This document shows, in pieces, positions 23,504 through 32,330 of a stretch of 36,282 bases of DNA. The number at the start of each line of letters is the position of its first letter. Position 1 is the first letter of the stretch. This DNA comes from Promethearchaeota archaeon (GTDB lineage: Archaea; Asgardarchaeota; Lokiarchaeia; Sigyniarchaeales; SOKP01). A program made the translations under genes and the position numbers. The notes beneath the pieces were generated by a model. The model was not told the DNA's origin, did no database searches, and saw only the letters and a list, made by a program, of their open reading frames with translations. The DNA is taken from positions 1-36,282 of the forward strand of contig JAUWRB010000003.1 of the NCBI GenBank assembly GCA_030610785.1, read 5' to 3'.

Positions 23504-24352
23504 TTATCTATCAAAATTAATAATGTCATAGTAATAACTTTTAGGATCGGGAGTTACAACTCCTAATTTTTTAAAAAAATTGAAAATATTTTTAATATCT
23601 CTTACCAAATATATTTCTGCTTTTGGATGTTGAATTGAAACTGCTTGAGAAATATCAATCACAATTGGCTTTTGATTATGATACAAAATGTTAAACTCGC
23701 TTAAATCTCCATGAACCAATTTTGCTTTTTGATATAAAATTTTTATAAAAGATAATATTTCCTTAAATAAGTTAATTTTATCTTTTGGATTTTTAATATC
23801 TTTTAGTTTTGGTGCGGGAATTGCTTCAAAACCAATATATTCCATTATTAATATATTACTTTTAATATGTAAAGGCTCTGGGACTCTTAACCCTGCTTTA
23901 TATGCTCTTTTAAGATTTTTATATTCTTTTTTTGCCCATAAATAAATAATCTTTGAAATATTACGGGGAAGCTTCTTAAATCTTGGATCTCCTATGATAT
24001 AATTCCGCATCCATTTTGAAGTGTTACTATCTATTTTATAAATTTTTATTGCGACTTCTTTTCCTTTTTGATCGTACGCTAAATAAACATTGGCTTCTTT
24101 TCCGGCTGAAATAATTCCTTCAATTTTTCCTAAAGGACCATTCACTAATAATTTATTTAATTGAAAAATTGTTCGTTCGTCAAAAACAGATTCTATAGTA
24201 GCACGTTTTTTTGACTGATCAATTTTCCTAATCCTTTTATTATCAATATTTTTTTTTTCTAAATTATCTACATTATAATCTATATTGTCATTTAAATCAA
24301 TATCTAAAAAATCCTCATATTCATCGTCATTATCATCGTTATTTTTTTCCAA
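23504..24352 (-). CDS. rio1: RIO1-type serine/threonine protein kinase
   Basis: A 282-residue RIO kinase/ATPase acting in late maturation of the small ribosomal subunit. It has an acidic low-complexity N-terminus (residues 1-50, many Asp/Asn), then the RIO P-loop 'ISAGKEANVYLAYDQKGKEVAIKIYKI' with catalytic Lys, RIO1 hallmarks 'IGDPRFKK' and 'WAKKEYKNLKRAY', hinge 'ILIMEYIG', catalytic 'LVHGDLSEFNILYHN', and metal-binding 'PIVIDISQAVSIQHP'. The start is a TTG (24352) immediately after the NMD3 stop (TAATTG). No ATG exists before the catalytic core, so translational coupling to NMD3 is inferred. Confidence 0.93.
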   Translation of the reverse strand: MEKNNDDNDDEYEDFLDIDLNDNIDYNVDNLEKKNIDNKRIRKIDQSKKRATIESVFDERTIFQLNKLLVNGPLGKIEGIISAGKEANVYLAYDQKGKEVAIKIYKIDSNTSKWMRNYIIGDPRFKKLPRNISKIIYLWAKKEYKNLKRAYKAGLRVPEPLHIKSNILIMEYIGFEAIPAPKLKDIKNPKDKINLFKEILSFIKILYQKAKLVHGDLSEFNILYHNQKPIVIDISQAVSIQHPKAEIYLVRDIKNIFNFFKKLGVVTPDPKSYYYDIINFDR

Positions 24353-25282
24353 TTAGACATCCTCAAGGTTTTTTTTTAAAAAATAATTCTTATTATTAAA
24401 AAAATAAGAGTAATCTTTTATCAATTTAGTGTTCTTTTTATTTCTTAATACAATCTTATTTCTAGTTATGTTCTCAACAATGTAATTATTATTTTCTATT
24501 GAAACTATATCTTTTTTTTTAATAGGCAAAAATTTTATAAGCGTCTTTAATCTATAAATTCCCCTCCCTTTTTGAGTATCTCTTCCTACTAACTTTTTTG
24601 ATCTTTTTAAAATAAAATGATAGTTAGTTCTTAAAAAAGAAATGATATAATTCATTAATTCATTTGTACTTAAATAAAGATCTACACCATTCTTTTGATC
24701 TTCTATTTTAACTATGTATTGCTTACTATCTTTTTCAAATATTTTTTCCACAAGTTCATTGGTACCATCTAATATTTTTTTTATTAAATCAAATTGAGTC
24801 TTGTCTTTAACTCTTAGTTGCATGATCGATAAAAAGTAAGTACCTCCTCTCAGATTAGAACAATTCTTACATAATTCATAATTCAGATTTATTTTTATTG
24901 TTTGTTGATGTTTAATCTTTATATCATTTTTCAGAGTTCCGTGGATCGTCAAATCACAAGATATTAATAAATCTTTTGAGGAATATATGAAACTACTTTC
25001 GTTAGGTAATAGGAAAAAATCAATATTATTTTCTTTTAAATAGGATTTTAATAAAAATCTATAGATTGCTTCTTCGATAATTGAAAAAATCTGATTTTTT
25101 TTGGGTTCAATCCATTCTTCTTTCCTTGTATAACTACCGCAATCAAGACAAACTTTAAAAGAAATTTTATCAATCAGTTCAAATAATGGGTGTTCCTTCA
25201 AATAACAATTAAGACACATTCCAAAATGAGGATCATTATCATCTAAAATTTTACCGCATATTGCGCAAAACCTACGAGGCAT
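24353..25282 (-). CDS. nmd3: NMD3-family ribosomal export/assembly protein
   Basis: A 309-residue archaeal NMD3 homologue. In eukaryotes NMD3 is the 60S export adaptor; in archaea it presumably acts in large-subunit assembly. The two N-terminal zinc motifs 'FCAICGKILDDNDPHFGMCLNCYLKEHP' and 'KVCLDCGSYTRKEEWI' are diagnostic. A third Cys pair, 'YELCKNCSNLRGGTYFLSIMQLR', is also conserved. The C-terminal beta-rich region matches the SH3/OB-like domains. Its ATG overlaps the DUF424 stop by one base (TAATG), showing tight coupling. It precedes Rio1 directly. Confidence 0.92.
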   Translation of the reverse strand: MPRRFCAICGKILDDNDPHFGMCLNCYLKEHPLFELIDKISFKVCLDCGSYTRKEEWIEPKKNQIFSIIEEAIYRFLLKSYLKENNIDFFLLPNESSFIYSSKDLLISCDLTIHGTLKNDIKIKHQQTIKINLNYELCKNCSNLRGGTYFLSIMQLRVKDKTQFDLIKKILDGTNELVEKIFEKDSKQYIVKIEDQKNGVDLYLSTNELMNYIISFLRTNYHFILKRSKKLVGRDTQKGRGIYRLKTLIKFLPIKKKDIVSIENNNYIVENITRNKIVLRNKKNTKLIKDYSYFFNNKNYFLKKNLEDV

Positions 25283-25578
25283 TAAAACACCATCTTTAAA
25301 GCCATTGGAATACCATTTATGTATTGAAAGCCATTTTTAGAAAGGATTTTATAGTCTATTGCTTTTTTAATTATATTTTCTCCCACGATATTGAAGAATG
25401 ACGCTTCCTTTAGAATTTCAATTGCTTCCTCTAATTTTATTACGTTTCCACCAAAAAATTGATTCGATATTTCAATTCTTAAATTTCCTTCCTTAAAAAC
25501 TTGGTTGAGTAATTCTTCATCGCAACATGCAACAGTTTCCGTGGAATTAAAGTGATGAATTTTAAGGTAAACTTTCAT
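25282..25578 (-). CDS. DUF424 family protein
   Basis: A 98-residue archaeal protein from the ATG at 25578. It matches the DUF424 pattern: 'MKVYLKIHHF', 'TETVACCDEELLNQVFKEG', 'RIEISNQFFGGN', 'EEAIEILKEASFFNIVGENIIKKAIDY' and the C-terminal 'INGIPMALKMV'. The function is unknown, but the family habitually neighbours aIF2-beta and NMD3, as here. A start 26 codons upstream (25656) is possible but would overlap aIF2-beta and add non-conserved residues, so 25578 is preferred. Confidence 0.85.
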   Translation of the reverse strand: MKVYLKIHHFNSTETVACCDEELLNQVFKEGNLRIEISNQFFGGNVIKLEEAIEILKEASFFNIVGENIIKKAIDYKILSKNGFQYINGIPMALKMVF

Positions 25579-25624
25579 TATTTTGTTGCTATTCTTTTTT
25601 AAATTTTCAATAATAATTGTAAAA

Positions 25625-26038
25625 TTATTTCTCTTTAATTTCTTCCCTAACACCACAAGCTGCGCATTTAAGAAACAATTTTTTACTTTCTCTTTGAATT
25701 ACCGTATCAGGTTTATTACAAACGCTACATAATACGTATGTTTTGGTGTAAATTTCAATTAATCGATTTAATACTTGCTCTTTGTAACGACCCTTTAGAA
25801 ATAATTGATTCCCACGAATTTCTCCCATTGTTCCTGCTTTTTGTAAAAATATTCTAAAAAAATGCTTTTTATCTCTATTAAGTGTATTTATAATCTTATT
25901 AAAATTTGTTATATAAGTATTTTTACTTTCGAGATGAAGGATAACTTTAGGAATTTCAAATCTATTCGATTGTTTTATGTTTTCTGGAATTCTTTCGTAT
26001 GCACTTTCTAATAATTTTTCATAATTGTTTAAATCCAT
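25625..26038 (-). CDS. Translation initiation factor aIF2 subunit beta
   Basis: A 137-residue beta subunit of the heterotrimeric GTP-dependent factor that delivers initiator Met-tRNA. N-terminal helix 'NYEKLLESAYERIPENI', the alpha-beta domain 'FLQKAGTMGEIRGNQLFLKGRYKEQVLNRLIEIYTKTYVLC' and the zinc ribbon 'CSVCNKPDTVIQRESKKLFLKCAACGVREEI' (C-x2-C … C-x2-C) are complete. It is the first gene of the minus-strand operon leading to DUF424, NMD3, Rio1 and Dim2. The initiator tRNA it would bind is also in this window (27176-27280). Confidence 0.96.
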   Translation of the reverse strand: MDLNNYEKLLESAYERIPENIKQSNRFEIPKVILHLESKNTYITNFNKIINTLNRDKKHFFRIFLQKAGTMGEIRGNQLFLKGRYKEQVLNRLIEIYTKTYVLCSVCNKPDTVIQRESKKLFLKCAACGVREEIKEK

Positions 26039-26247
26039 ATTAAACTTCTTTTTTTATTTTTCTTATTAAATTAATAAAATAATTTATAGAAAAAGAATTT
26101 TGCAATTTTAAAAGTAAAAATGATTATTTTTGATTAAAAATATTGATATCGTTTAATAAACAATTTAAAATGTCTTATAATGTCGTTGTCTTTTTTCGTT
26201 TTAATAATTAGTTGAGAGGTTACTTATTAGATCTCCAGTTAAAAACG

Positions 26248-26994
26248 CTAATATATTTGGAAAACATTTTCTTCTGATTGATATATTCTTGACTCCATTT
26301 CTAAATCTCTAATATGGCTCCTTAAATCATCTTCGGAAATTTGTGTTATTTTTTTTAATTCTTGAAAACTTATTCCATTTCCATCTAAAGAATTGTCTTC
26401 GATTAAAGTATATATTTTTTCCTTAAGATCATTTAAATTATTACCTTGTTCTTCTTCAAATAGATCTTTTACGTCAATTTCGGCTGAAATTTCATCTATA
26501 ACGATTTCTTCATTCAATATCTCAGGTATTTTTTGGGTCTCACCTGATTTTATCTTTTTTATTATTTCAGCATTTCTTAGCAAAATTAAATTAGGATCTT
26601 CAATTTTTTTTATAATTTCAGGAGATATTGAGATATATTCTTTCCAATGCCGGATTAAACCAATTACATCAATAATATCTCCTTTTTTAAAATTCTTATA
26701 TTTTTCGGGATTTGCGCTCCAAAAAATTGCGCGAATCAAACCAGTACCATCATCTAAATCAAACTCAATCCTAAGATTCGAAGTATCGTCATCTTCTGAA
26801 TATATATCTTCTCTATTAGCTTGAGTGTTAGTAATTTCTCTCTTATCGACTATCGTAGCTATATTCCGAATTCTTTTTAATTTTCCAAAAATTGTAAATA
26901 AAATTTTTTCTTCGCTCAAATATCGCCCTTCTAAAAGATGCTTTATCCAACAACAAATTGCCGAATATCTTTTAAAACTTTTTGTCTCATTCAT
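26248..26994 (-). CDS. RPA32-like OB-fold protein with C-terminal winged helix
   Basis: A 248-residue protein. Residues 35-150 form one OB fold: 'ILFTIFGKLKRIRNIATIV' then 'LRIEFDLDDGTGLIRAIFWSANPEKYKNFKKGDIIDVIGLIRHWKEYISISP', with the 'DDGTGLIRAIFW' ssDNA-binding signature of RPA2/Stn1-type proteins. After an acidic linker (about 165-195) the C-terminus 'LKEKIYTLIEDNSLDGNGISFQELKKITQISEDDLRSHIRDLEMESRIYQSEENVFQIY' reads as a winged helix, as in the RPA32 C-terminal protein-docking domain. The RPA large-subunit gene is at 1-1662. Alternatively it could be the RPA-associated archaeal OB protein. Complete, with ATG at 26994. Confidence 0.75.
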   Translation of the reverse strand: MNETKSFKRYSAICCWIKHLLEGRYLSEEKILFTIFGKLKRIRNIATIVDKREITNTQANREDIYSEDDDTSNLRIEFDLDDGTGLIRAIFWSANPEKYKNFKKGDIIDVIGLIRHWKEYISISPEIIKKIEDPNLILLRNAEIIKKIKSGETQKIPEILNEEIVIDEISAEIDVKDLFEEEQGNNLNDLKEKIYTLIEDNSLDGNGISFQELKKITQISEDDLRSHIRDLEMESRIYQSEENVFQIY

Positions 26995-27175
26995 AAAAAA
27001 TTAAACTATTTCATTTCTTTTATATTAATTAATATTAATATTGCATTTTATAAAAAAATTTTAGGTTAAATTTAAATTCTTTAAAAAATTATTTTACTAA
27101 GTAAAGCTTGCCTAGACGGGTTCTTTTAAGAAGATTCCGAATAGTAAATTAAAAATATAGGTTTTTAGATGCTGA

Positions 27176-27280
27176 AGCGGGGTGGGCTAGACAAATATTT
27201 ATCTCAAATATCGGGCAAACCTGGTTTATGCCGCAGGGCTCATAACCCTGAGATCGTTCGTTCAAATCGAACCCCCGCTA
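27176..27280 (+). tRNA. Initiator tRNA-Met (CAU) with a D-loop intron
   Basis: The acceptor AGCGGGG pairs with CCCCGCT (27273-27279), giving the A1-U72 pair typical of initiators; A at 27280 is the discriminator. D-stem GGC (27185-27187) pairs with GCC (27230-27232). Anticodon stem CAGGG/CCCTG (27234-27238, 27246-27250) contains the three consecutive G-C pairs diagnostic of initiator tRNA, with loop CTCATAA (CAU). Variable AGATC is followed by T-arm GTTCG-TTCAAAT-CGAAC. The D-loop is 42 nt instead of about 13; removing 29 nt gives TAGCCTGGTTTAT and a 76-nt tRNA. No CCA is encoded. It sits in a 455-bp gap that is otherwise AT-rich, with no other supported gene. Confidence 0.92.
27191..27219 (+). 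other. Apparent D-loop intron of initiator tRNA-Met (29 nt)
   Basis: These bases separate GGCTAG from CCTGGTTTATGCC. Without them the D-arm becomes GGC-TAGCCTGGTTTAT-GCC, the standard size for an archaeal initiator. The exact splice sites can slide by a few bases and I could not prove a strict bulge-helix-bulge by eye. An expanded but unspliced D-loop would be unprecedented and is less likely. Confidence 0.7.
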
Positions 27281-27449
27281 TATTTCTCTTTTTTAAAATT
27301 TGCTTTATTTAATATAAGCACGAAGAAAATTATTATTTTTAAAAACTAGTTATTTCCCTAATTATTGAGATTAATAAAATTTAAACAATAGCCTTAATTT
27401 TAATTTTTAAATATTTTAATATAGAATAAAAGATAGATTATTAAATTAA

Positions 27450-29042
27450 ATGGAAATTGCTGATATATTACTAGGTATCTTTCTAAATCCGTGGTTTCTC
27501 ATATCCCTCGCATTTTGGTTGATCATCCTTGCTATAGTTTATATATTTCGAAATAAAAAGGATGCCATTTATGTTTTCTTTCCACTTATCGTTATGTTGA
27601 AAACGAAAAAACTAAATAACTTTTTAAAGAAGATATCGAGAAAAGCTCCCAAATTTTGGAGATTCTTTTTTACAATCGGGATATTTATCAGCTTTTCTTT
27701 CATGATTTTTGCGTTCTTTTTCTTTTTTATAAACCTAATCGCTTTAATTATTAATCCTCAGCCTATAAACGCCATAACGCCTCTTATTCCTGGGGTTACC
27801 ATTGATCTGCCTCTATTTGCTTATTTAATCCTGCCAATTCTTTTTGTCATGACGACCCATGAATTAGCCCATGGAATTGCCGCTAGTATTGATAATATAG
27901 ATGTTAAATCAACAGGAATTCTGGGTGGTGGTTTTTTCTATTTAATCGGAATTGGTGCTTTCGTTGAAGTTGAAGAAAGAGAATTGAATTCAACCAAACA
28001 TACCAAAAATACAAGATTGAGGATTGCTGCTGCTGGAACTCATGTAAATGCAATCACAGCAGGAGTTGCTTTTATTATTTTATTACTTTTTCCAATTCTT
28101 ATAGCCCCTTTTTATGGAAATCACGTTGTTCAAGTGGACTCCGTATTAACTGAAAAAGAAGGAGGTTATAATTATGGGGCCCTCTCAAGTGGAGATGTCA
28201 TTGTTGCCCTAAAAAAGAAAGGTTCTAATGATGACAATTACATTTATCTTGATGGAAATGAAGGAATTACCCTTACAGCCATCTTAAATAATAAAATTAA
28301 CAAAATAAAATGTTCCGTAGGTGACTATTTAACTTTAAAGATATATGATCCGGCTCTTGATAGTTGGTCGGAAAAAGAAATCGTTTTAGGTCCGCGTTAT
28401 GACGAAAATAATAAACTCGTGGGAGTTTTTATAGGGATATTAAGTCACTCTTATTATTTACCGTTAAATCCTATAAGCAAATTTTTTACTGGAAATTGGC
28501 CTATTTTCGTACTTAGGGAGTTCATATGGCTCTGGATAATATCTTTCAGTATAACTTTATTTAACATGCTACCCTTGCCTATCTTCGATGGATTTCGAAT
28601 GGTTAAAGAATTGGTGAATTGGGCTATCGGAGAGGATTATTCGTCGAAAAAGAAGAAGAAAGACAAACTTTTTTTCAAGAAGGACGAAAAAAACTATGGT
28701 TTATCGGAATATCGCGCGGAAAAAATAGATTCAATAAAAATTATCATGAAAAACCAATCTAGAACGGAGGAGGAAACGGAAATTATTTTAGGAGAAGAAA
28801 ATTACGAGCTAATTGATAAGATCGGAGATGGATTCAAATCAACTGTTTTATTTGATTTACCTGAACAAACAAAATTAAAAGATGATTCAATTATTGAAGT
28901 TTCATACGAATATTGGCACGATAATAAAAAACGCATGAAGAATAATATATTGTACATCATAAGCTTATTTACTTTATTTATTGTCGCGGGTAATTTCTTA
29001 TTGTCCTTTATTAAATTTGGTAATATAACTTTCTGGGTTTAA
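27450..29042 (+). CDS. Site-2 protease family (M50) membrane zinc metalloprotease
   Basis: A 530-residue polytopic membrane protein performing intramembrane proteolysis. Hydrophobic segments are at about residues 10-32, 70-100 and 125-140. The zinc motif 'THELAHGIAA' (H-E-x-x-H) lies in the third membrane region, and the second catalytic motif 'NMLPLPIFDGFRM' (the NPDG-like P-x-x-x-D-G) is near residue 380, flanked by membrane helices. Between them is a soluble PDZ-like stretch ('VVQVDSVLTEKEGGYNYGALSSGDVIVALK'). A charged lysine-rich cytoplasmic segment and a beta-rich part (about 400-500) precede a final membrane helix. Substrate unknown. TtuA starts 9 bp downstream on the same strand. Confidence 0.9.
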   Translation: MEIADILLGIFLNPWFLISLAFWLIILAIVYIFRNKKDAIYVFFPLIVMLKTKKLNNFLKKISRKAPKFWRFFFTIGIFISFSFMIFAFFFFFINLIALIINPQPINAITPLIPGVTIDLPLFAYLILPILFVMTTHELAHGIAASIDNIDVKSTGILGGGFFYLIGIGAFVEVEERELNSTKHTKNTRLRIAAAGTHVNAITAGVAFIILLLFPILIAPFYGNHVVQVDSVLTEKEGGYNYGALSSGDVIVALKKKGSNDDNYIYLDGNEGITLTAILNNKINKIKCSVGDYLTLKIYDPALDSWSEKEIVLGPRYDENNKLVGVFIGILSHSYYLPLNPISKFFTGNWPIFVLREFIWLWIISFSITLFNMLPLPIFDGFRMVKELVNWAIGEDYSSKKKKKDKLFFKKDEKNYGLSEYRAEKIDSIKIIMKNQSRTEEETEIILGEENYELIDKIGDGFKSTVLFDLPEQTKLKDDSIIEVSYEYWHDNKKRMKNNILYIISLFTLFIVAGNFLLSFIKFGNITFWV

Positions 29043-29051
29043 TAAAAACAC

Positions 29052-30011
29052 ATGAGTGATCTAGATCAACAATGCTCATATTGTAATAACTCAAGTGTAA
29101 TTCAAAGAAAGCATTCAGGGGATTATTTATGTCCTAAGTGTTTTGAAAAGAGTATCGAGAAAATAATATATAAAACAATTTCAAAATATAAAATGCTCAG
29201 ACCTCAAGATAAAGTTATAGTTGCCCTATCCGGAGGAAAAGATTCGATTACGCTTTTATATAATTTAATGAAAATTCAAGAAAGAACTTATCGTTCTGAG
29301 ACCTTAATTGCGTTAACAATCGACGAAGGAATAAAAGATTATAGTCAAAACAATATCAAATTAGCAAAACGATTCTGTAAGAAATATAATATTAACCATG
29401 AAATCATATCCTTCAAAGAAAAATTAGGAAAAACGCTAGATGAGATTATTCATTTCAAAAACCAGTCAGGAGACTATAAATATGCCTGCAATTATTGTGC
29501 CACTATAAAAAGAAGATTGTTGAACGAAGGAGCAAGCGAATTAGGAGGAACAATTGTAGCTAAAGGACATAATCTTACTGATATGGCAGAAACTTTTTTA
29601 ATGAATATTTTATATAAAAGATTCCATTTAATTTCGAATCAATTTTTTTTTAAACCTGAAAAGAAACAAATTTTAGTAAAAAAAATAACGCCTTTAATGA
29701 GAATTCCTGAAGATGAAATTTTATTATATGTAAACATGAAAAAATTTGATTATTATTCTACAATTTGCCCATATAGAGAAAAAGACCCGATTATAAGAAA
29801 GCGTTTACTAGATTTTATCGAGGAGTGCAAAACTTATAGCCCAGAAATAGAATTTAATTTGTTTAAAGGATTTTTAGAGCTCTCAAGGATTTTATATAAA
29901 CTACATAATAATAAATCATATAATTCTTGTAAAACATGCGGTTATCCAAGTGGAAATAAAAAGACTTGTTCTTATTGCGACCTAGTAAAAGAATTTACTA
30001 ATAAGACCTAA
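29052..30011 (+). CDS. ttuA: tRNA 2-thiolation protein TtuA/NcsA (Ncs6/CTU1 type)
   Basis: A 319-residue PP-loop enzyme that thiolates tRNA (U54 in thermophiles, wobble U34 in eukaryotes and many archaea) using a ubiquitin-like sulfur carrier. An N-terminal zinc finger C8-x2-C11 … C27-x2-C30 is followed by the PP-loop 'VALSGGKDSITLLYNL'. Cluster cysteines lie in 'ACNYCATIKRRLLNEGA' and 'STICPYREKDPI'; 'GTIVAKGHNLTDMAETFLMN' is conserved. A C-terminal zinc finger 'CKTCGYPSGNKKTCSYC' closes the protein. All ligands of the [4Fe-4S] and two zinc sites are present. The end overlaps convergent Get3 by 4 bp. Confidence 0.92.
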   Translation: MSDLDQQCSYCNNSSVIQRKHSGDYLCPKCFEKSIEKIIYKTISKYKMLRPQDKVIVALSGGKDSITLLYNLMKIQERTYRSETLIALTIDEGIKDYSQNNIKLAKRFCKKYNINHEIISFKEKLGKTLDEIIHFKNQSGDYKYACNYCATIKRRLLNEGASELGGTIVAKGHNLTDMAETFLMNILYKRFHLISNQFFFKPEKKQILVKKITPLMRIPEDEILLYVNMKKFDYYSTICPYREKDPIIRKRLLDFIEECKTYSPEIEFNLFKGFLELSRILYKLHNNKSYNSCKTCGYPSGNKKTCSYCDLVKEFTNKT

Positions 30012-30988
30012 TTTAATAAAAATTCTCCCATTTCTTTTAATTTAACATATTCTCTTATTTCATCTTTAAATAATGGTATTTCAATTAAGTTTTTTCCCAA
30101 TCCTTCTCTAAATATTTCTCTTATCTTAAATAAATTTTTTTGTTGCATTTTTCGCCGAGCTTTACAAAAATCACACAACTCTGTACTGTCTGCGTATAAT
30201 TGATTCACAACGATATTTGAAACGGGAATATTATATTTAATTAGTTCATTTAACAATCTACCAGTTTCTGAAATAGCCATTTCTTCTGAAATCATTACAA
30301 TAACAAATGAATTCAAGTTTGGATTCATGAGATCTTCCCTCGCATTTAAAATAGACTTGTTTAATTTTTCTAATAGTTCTAAAGAATTATCATCGTTCTT
30401 TTCTTCTTTAGTAAACATTTTTTTAAACGTTCCAAATATTTTTCCAAATCTCATTTTTAACTTTAATATTTTACCTATCCACCCAGATAATGTTTCTGGA
30501 AGGCTTAAAAATCTAAGAGTGTGTCCAGTGGGGGCAGTATCAAAAATAATTAAATCGTAATCGTGCTCAGTCTCAATAAATTCCAAAACTTTTCCAAACG
30601 CTAAAGCCTCATCAATTCCAGGAGGGGTCATTGAAGTTAATTCTTCCAGATCTCCCATCATCGGTAAACCTTCCATCATTCCAGACATGTCCATATTGGG
30701 CACCGGATTCATTGATAATTCTTTGAAATCAGCCATATTCACCTTTGGATTAATCTCCAAGGCAGTTAAATTATTTACACCTATCACAGGAGTAGGTTCT
30801 CCAGGAGGTAATTTCATTCCTAAACTATCACCTAAAGAATGTGCAGGGTCAGTACTAATAATTAGAGTCTTTCGACCATGTTCAGCAGCCCAAATTGCAG
30901 AGCTTGAGGCACATGTGCTCTTTCCCACGCCCCCCTTCCCCCCGAACATTATCATTTTCAAATTTAATAATTGATCTTTTAATTCCAT
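30008..30988 (-). CDS. Get3/ArsA-family ATPase
   Basis: A 326-residue SIMIBI ATPase. It has the deviant P-loop 'MFGGKGGVGKST' (about residues 14-25), switch I 'STDPAHSLGDSLG', and 'TPPGIDEALAFGKVLEF' with 'LIIFDTAPTGHTLRFLSLPE' (switch II). The zinc-bridging 'CDFCKARR' is characteristic of Get3 dimers that target tail-anchored membrane proteins. A methionine-rich stretch near residues 95-115 ('MSGMMEGLPMMGDLEEL') resembles hydrophobic client-binding segments. No arsenic-resistance genes adjoin, so Get3-like targeting is favoured over arsenite pumping. Small tail-anchored candidates exist in the window (9871-10101, 11665-11892). Confidence 0.87.
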   Translation of the reverse strand: MELKDQLLNLKMIMFGGKGGVGKSTCASSSAIWAAEHGRKTLIISTDPAHSLGDSLGMKLPPGEPTPVIGVNNLTALEINPKVNMADFKELSMNPVPNMDMSGMMEGLPMMGDLEELTSMTPPGIDEALAFGKVLEFIETEHDYDLIIFDTAPTGHTLRFLSLPETLSGWIGKILKLKMRFGKIFGTFKKMFTKEEKNDDNSLELLEKLNKSILNAREDLMNPNLNSFVIVMISEEMAISETGRLLNELIKYNIPVSNIVVNQLYADSTELCDFCKARRKMQQKNLFKIREIFREGLGKNLIEIPLFKDEIREYVKLKEMGEFLLN

Positions 30989-31049
30989 TTTTAATTCAAT
31001 AAAATTTTATATTATTTTTATAAATATGTTTAAAAACTAATTCATTATT

Positions 31050-32330
31050 TTAGTAATTAAGTTTAAAACGTAAAATAGCAACAATCCCACCAAATGTGCT
31101 ATACAACATTTCTCCTTCTTCGGTTTCAGAAGATATTATTTCAATTTTCGTTCCAGTTGTTTCAGCAATACTCCCAAGATATTCTATAATGGAATTTTTC
31201 GTAACAATTTTAAAAGTGTTTGAATTACATTTCGGACATACTTCTTCCATTATTGATTTTTCTAATCGCCCTAAATTTTGTTCCTTTATTGTCTGATTTT
31301 CAAAATAGTCACAATTAAAACATTCTACTTTAACCATGTATAAATCCAATTTCTCAGAAAGCATTAAAATATCAACAGCAGAGTAATTTAAAGCTTTTTG
31401 AACTTCATCAAGACCATAAATTGCAAAACCAGTATCATTTGAAACTTCTTTCATAAATTTTTGCATTACTTGTTTTTCTCGAATATATTTTACATTTTTA
31501 ATTTGGTCCTTAACTTTTTCAATTAACGCTCGGATTCCTTCTACTCCACCATAACCAAGGTCAACAACATCTAAAATTTTATCTCGTAATCTGTAGTCTA
31601 AATGTTCATCGTTGACAAATTTTTCTTTTGATTGTCCGGGACCACCTATAAATATACCCCCCAGATCTTCCATTTCTAAAAATAAAATATTTATTTCGCT
31701 TGAGATTCTGCGGTAAAATCTTTTTTCTCCTTCTTCGATTAGTCTTTCAAATCTTTTCTGTGATTGACCTCCCGCTTTATGTTTTCCGTGTATCCCTGAA
31801 GTAAATTCTCTTACCACTTCCACATGATTTCCTCTAAGATACCCCGCAGCAGATTCCTTTCTTCCAATAACCAATAAACCATATGTTTCTTTTGGTGTAA
31901 GCATTTCTTCTAAAGGCCATAATAAAAATTCGTTAGCACAATGATATCTAAAAGTTTTTACTTTCTCATTTGGGTTAATTATATATAATTCATTTTTTTC
32001 CGTGCCAGGCGTATCATTCTGCGGAATAGCTCCAGAAAACATGACTAATCCATTTTCAGGAACGCTTTTAATATTTTTTAATTGTCCTAAAAGAGTAGAT
32101 ATGCCATCTAGTACATTTTTACGAGTTAATTTTGATTTAATATTCTGACTTTCACTTATTTCGTTTTTAAGATGATTTGTAATATCAGAAAGCTTACGAT
32201 CATGTGGGATGTATAATGAGATTAATTCCGTATGAAAGCCTTTCTTATTCTTTAGATATTTTAATAGTTTCTTGATTTTATAAATTTTTAAATCTTCGCT
32301 TTTATTTTTTTCTATGCTACTCATGACCAT
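31050..32330 (-). CDS. prf1: Peptide chain release factor aRF1
   Basis: The 426-residue archaeal/eukaryotic class-1 release factor that recognises all three stop codons. The N domain contains 'NIKS' at residues 63-66 and the stop-codon-reading 'YHCANEF' (Y-x-C-x-x-x-F). The M domain carries the peptidyl-tRNA hydrolysis motif in 'KHKAGGQSQKRFERL' (GGQ). The C domain includes a zinc ribbon-like minidomain 'CFNCDYF … CPKCN' and ends 'GGIVAILRF'. Complete, single gene; start at 32330 or two codons later (32324). Confidence 0.96.
   Translation of the reverse strand: MVMSSIEKNKSEDLKIYKIKKLLKYLKNKKGFHTELISLYIPHDRKLSDITNHLKNEISESQNIKSKLTRKNVLDGISTLLGQLKNIKSVPENGLVMFSGAIPQNDTPGTEKNELYIINPNEKVKTFRYHCANEFLLWPLEEMLTPKETYGLLVIGRKESAAGYLRGNHVEVVREFTSGIHGKHKAGGQSQKRFERLIEEGEKRFYRRISSEINILFLEMEDLGGIFIGGPGQSKEKFVNDEHLDYRLRDKILDVVDLGYGGVEGIRALIEKVKDQIKNVKYIREKQVMQKFMKEVSNDTGFAIYGLDEVQKALNYSAVDILMLSEKLDLYMVKVECFNCDYFENQTIKEQNLGRLEKSIMEEVCPKCNSNTFKIVTKNSIIEYLGSIAETTGTKIEIISSETEEGEMLYSTFGGIVAILRFKLNY

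Noticed and set aside
25579-25656. Extended N-terminus of DUF424
   Set aside because: It would overlap aIF2-beta; the family's conserved start MKVYLKIH coincides with the ATG at 25578.
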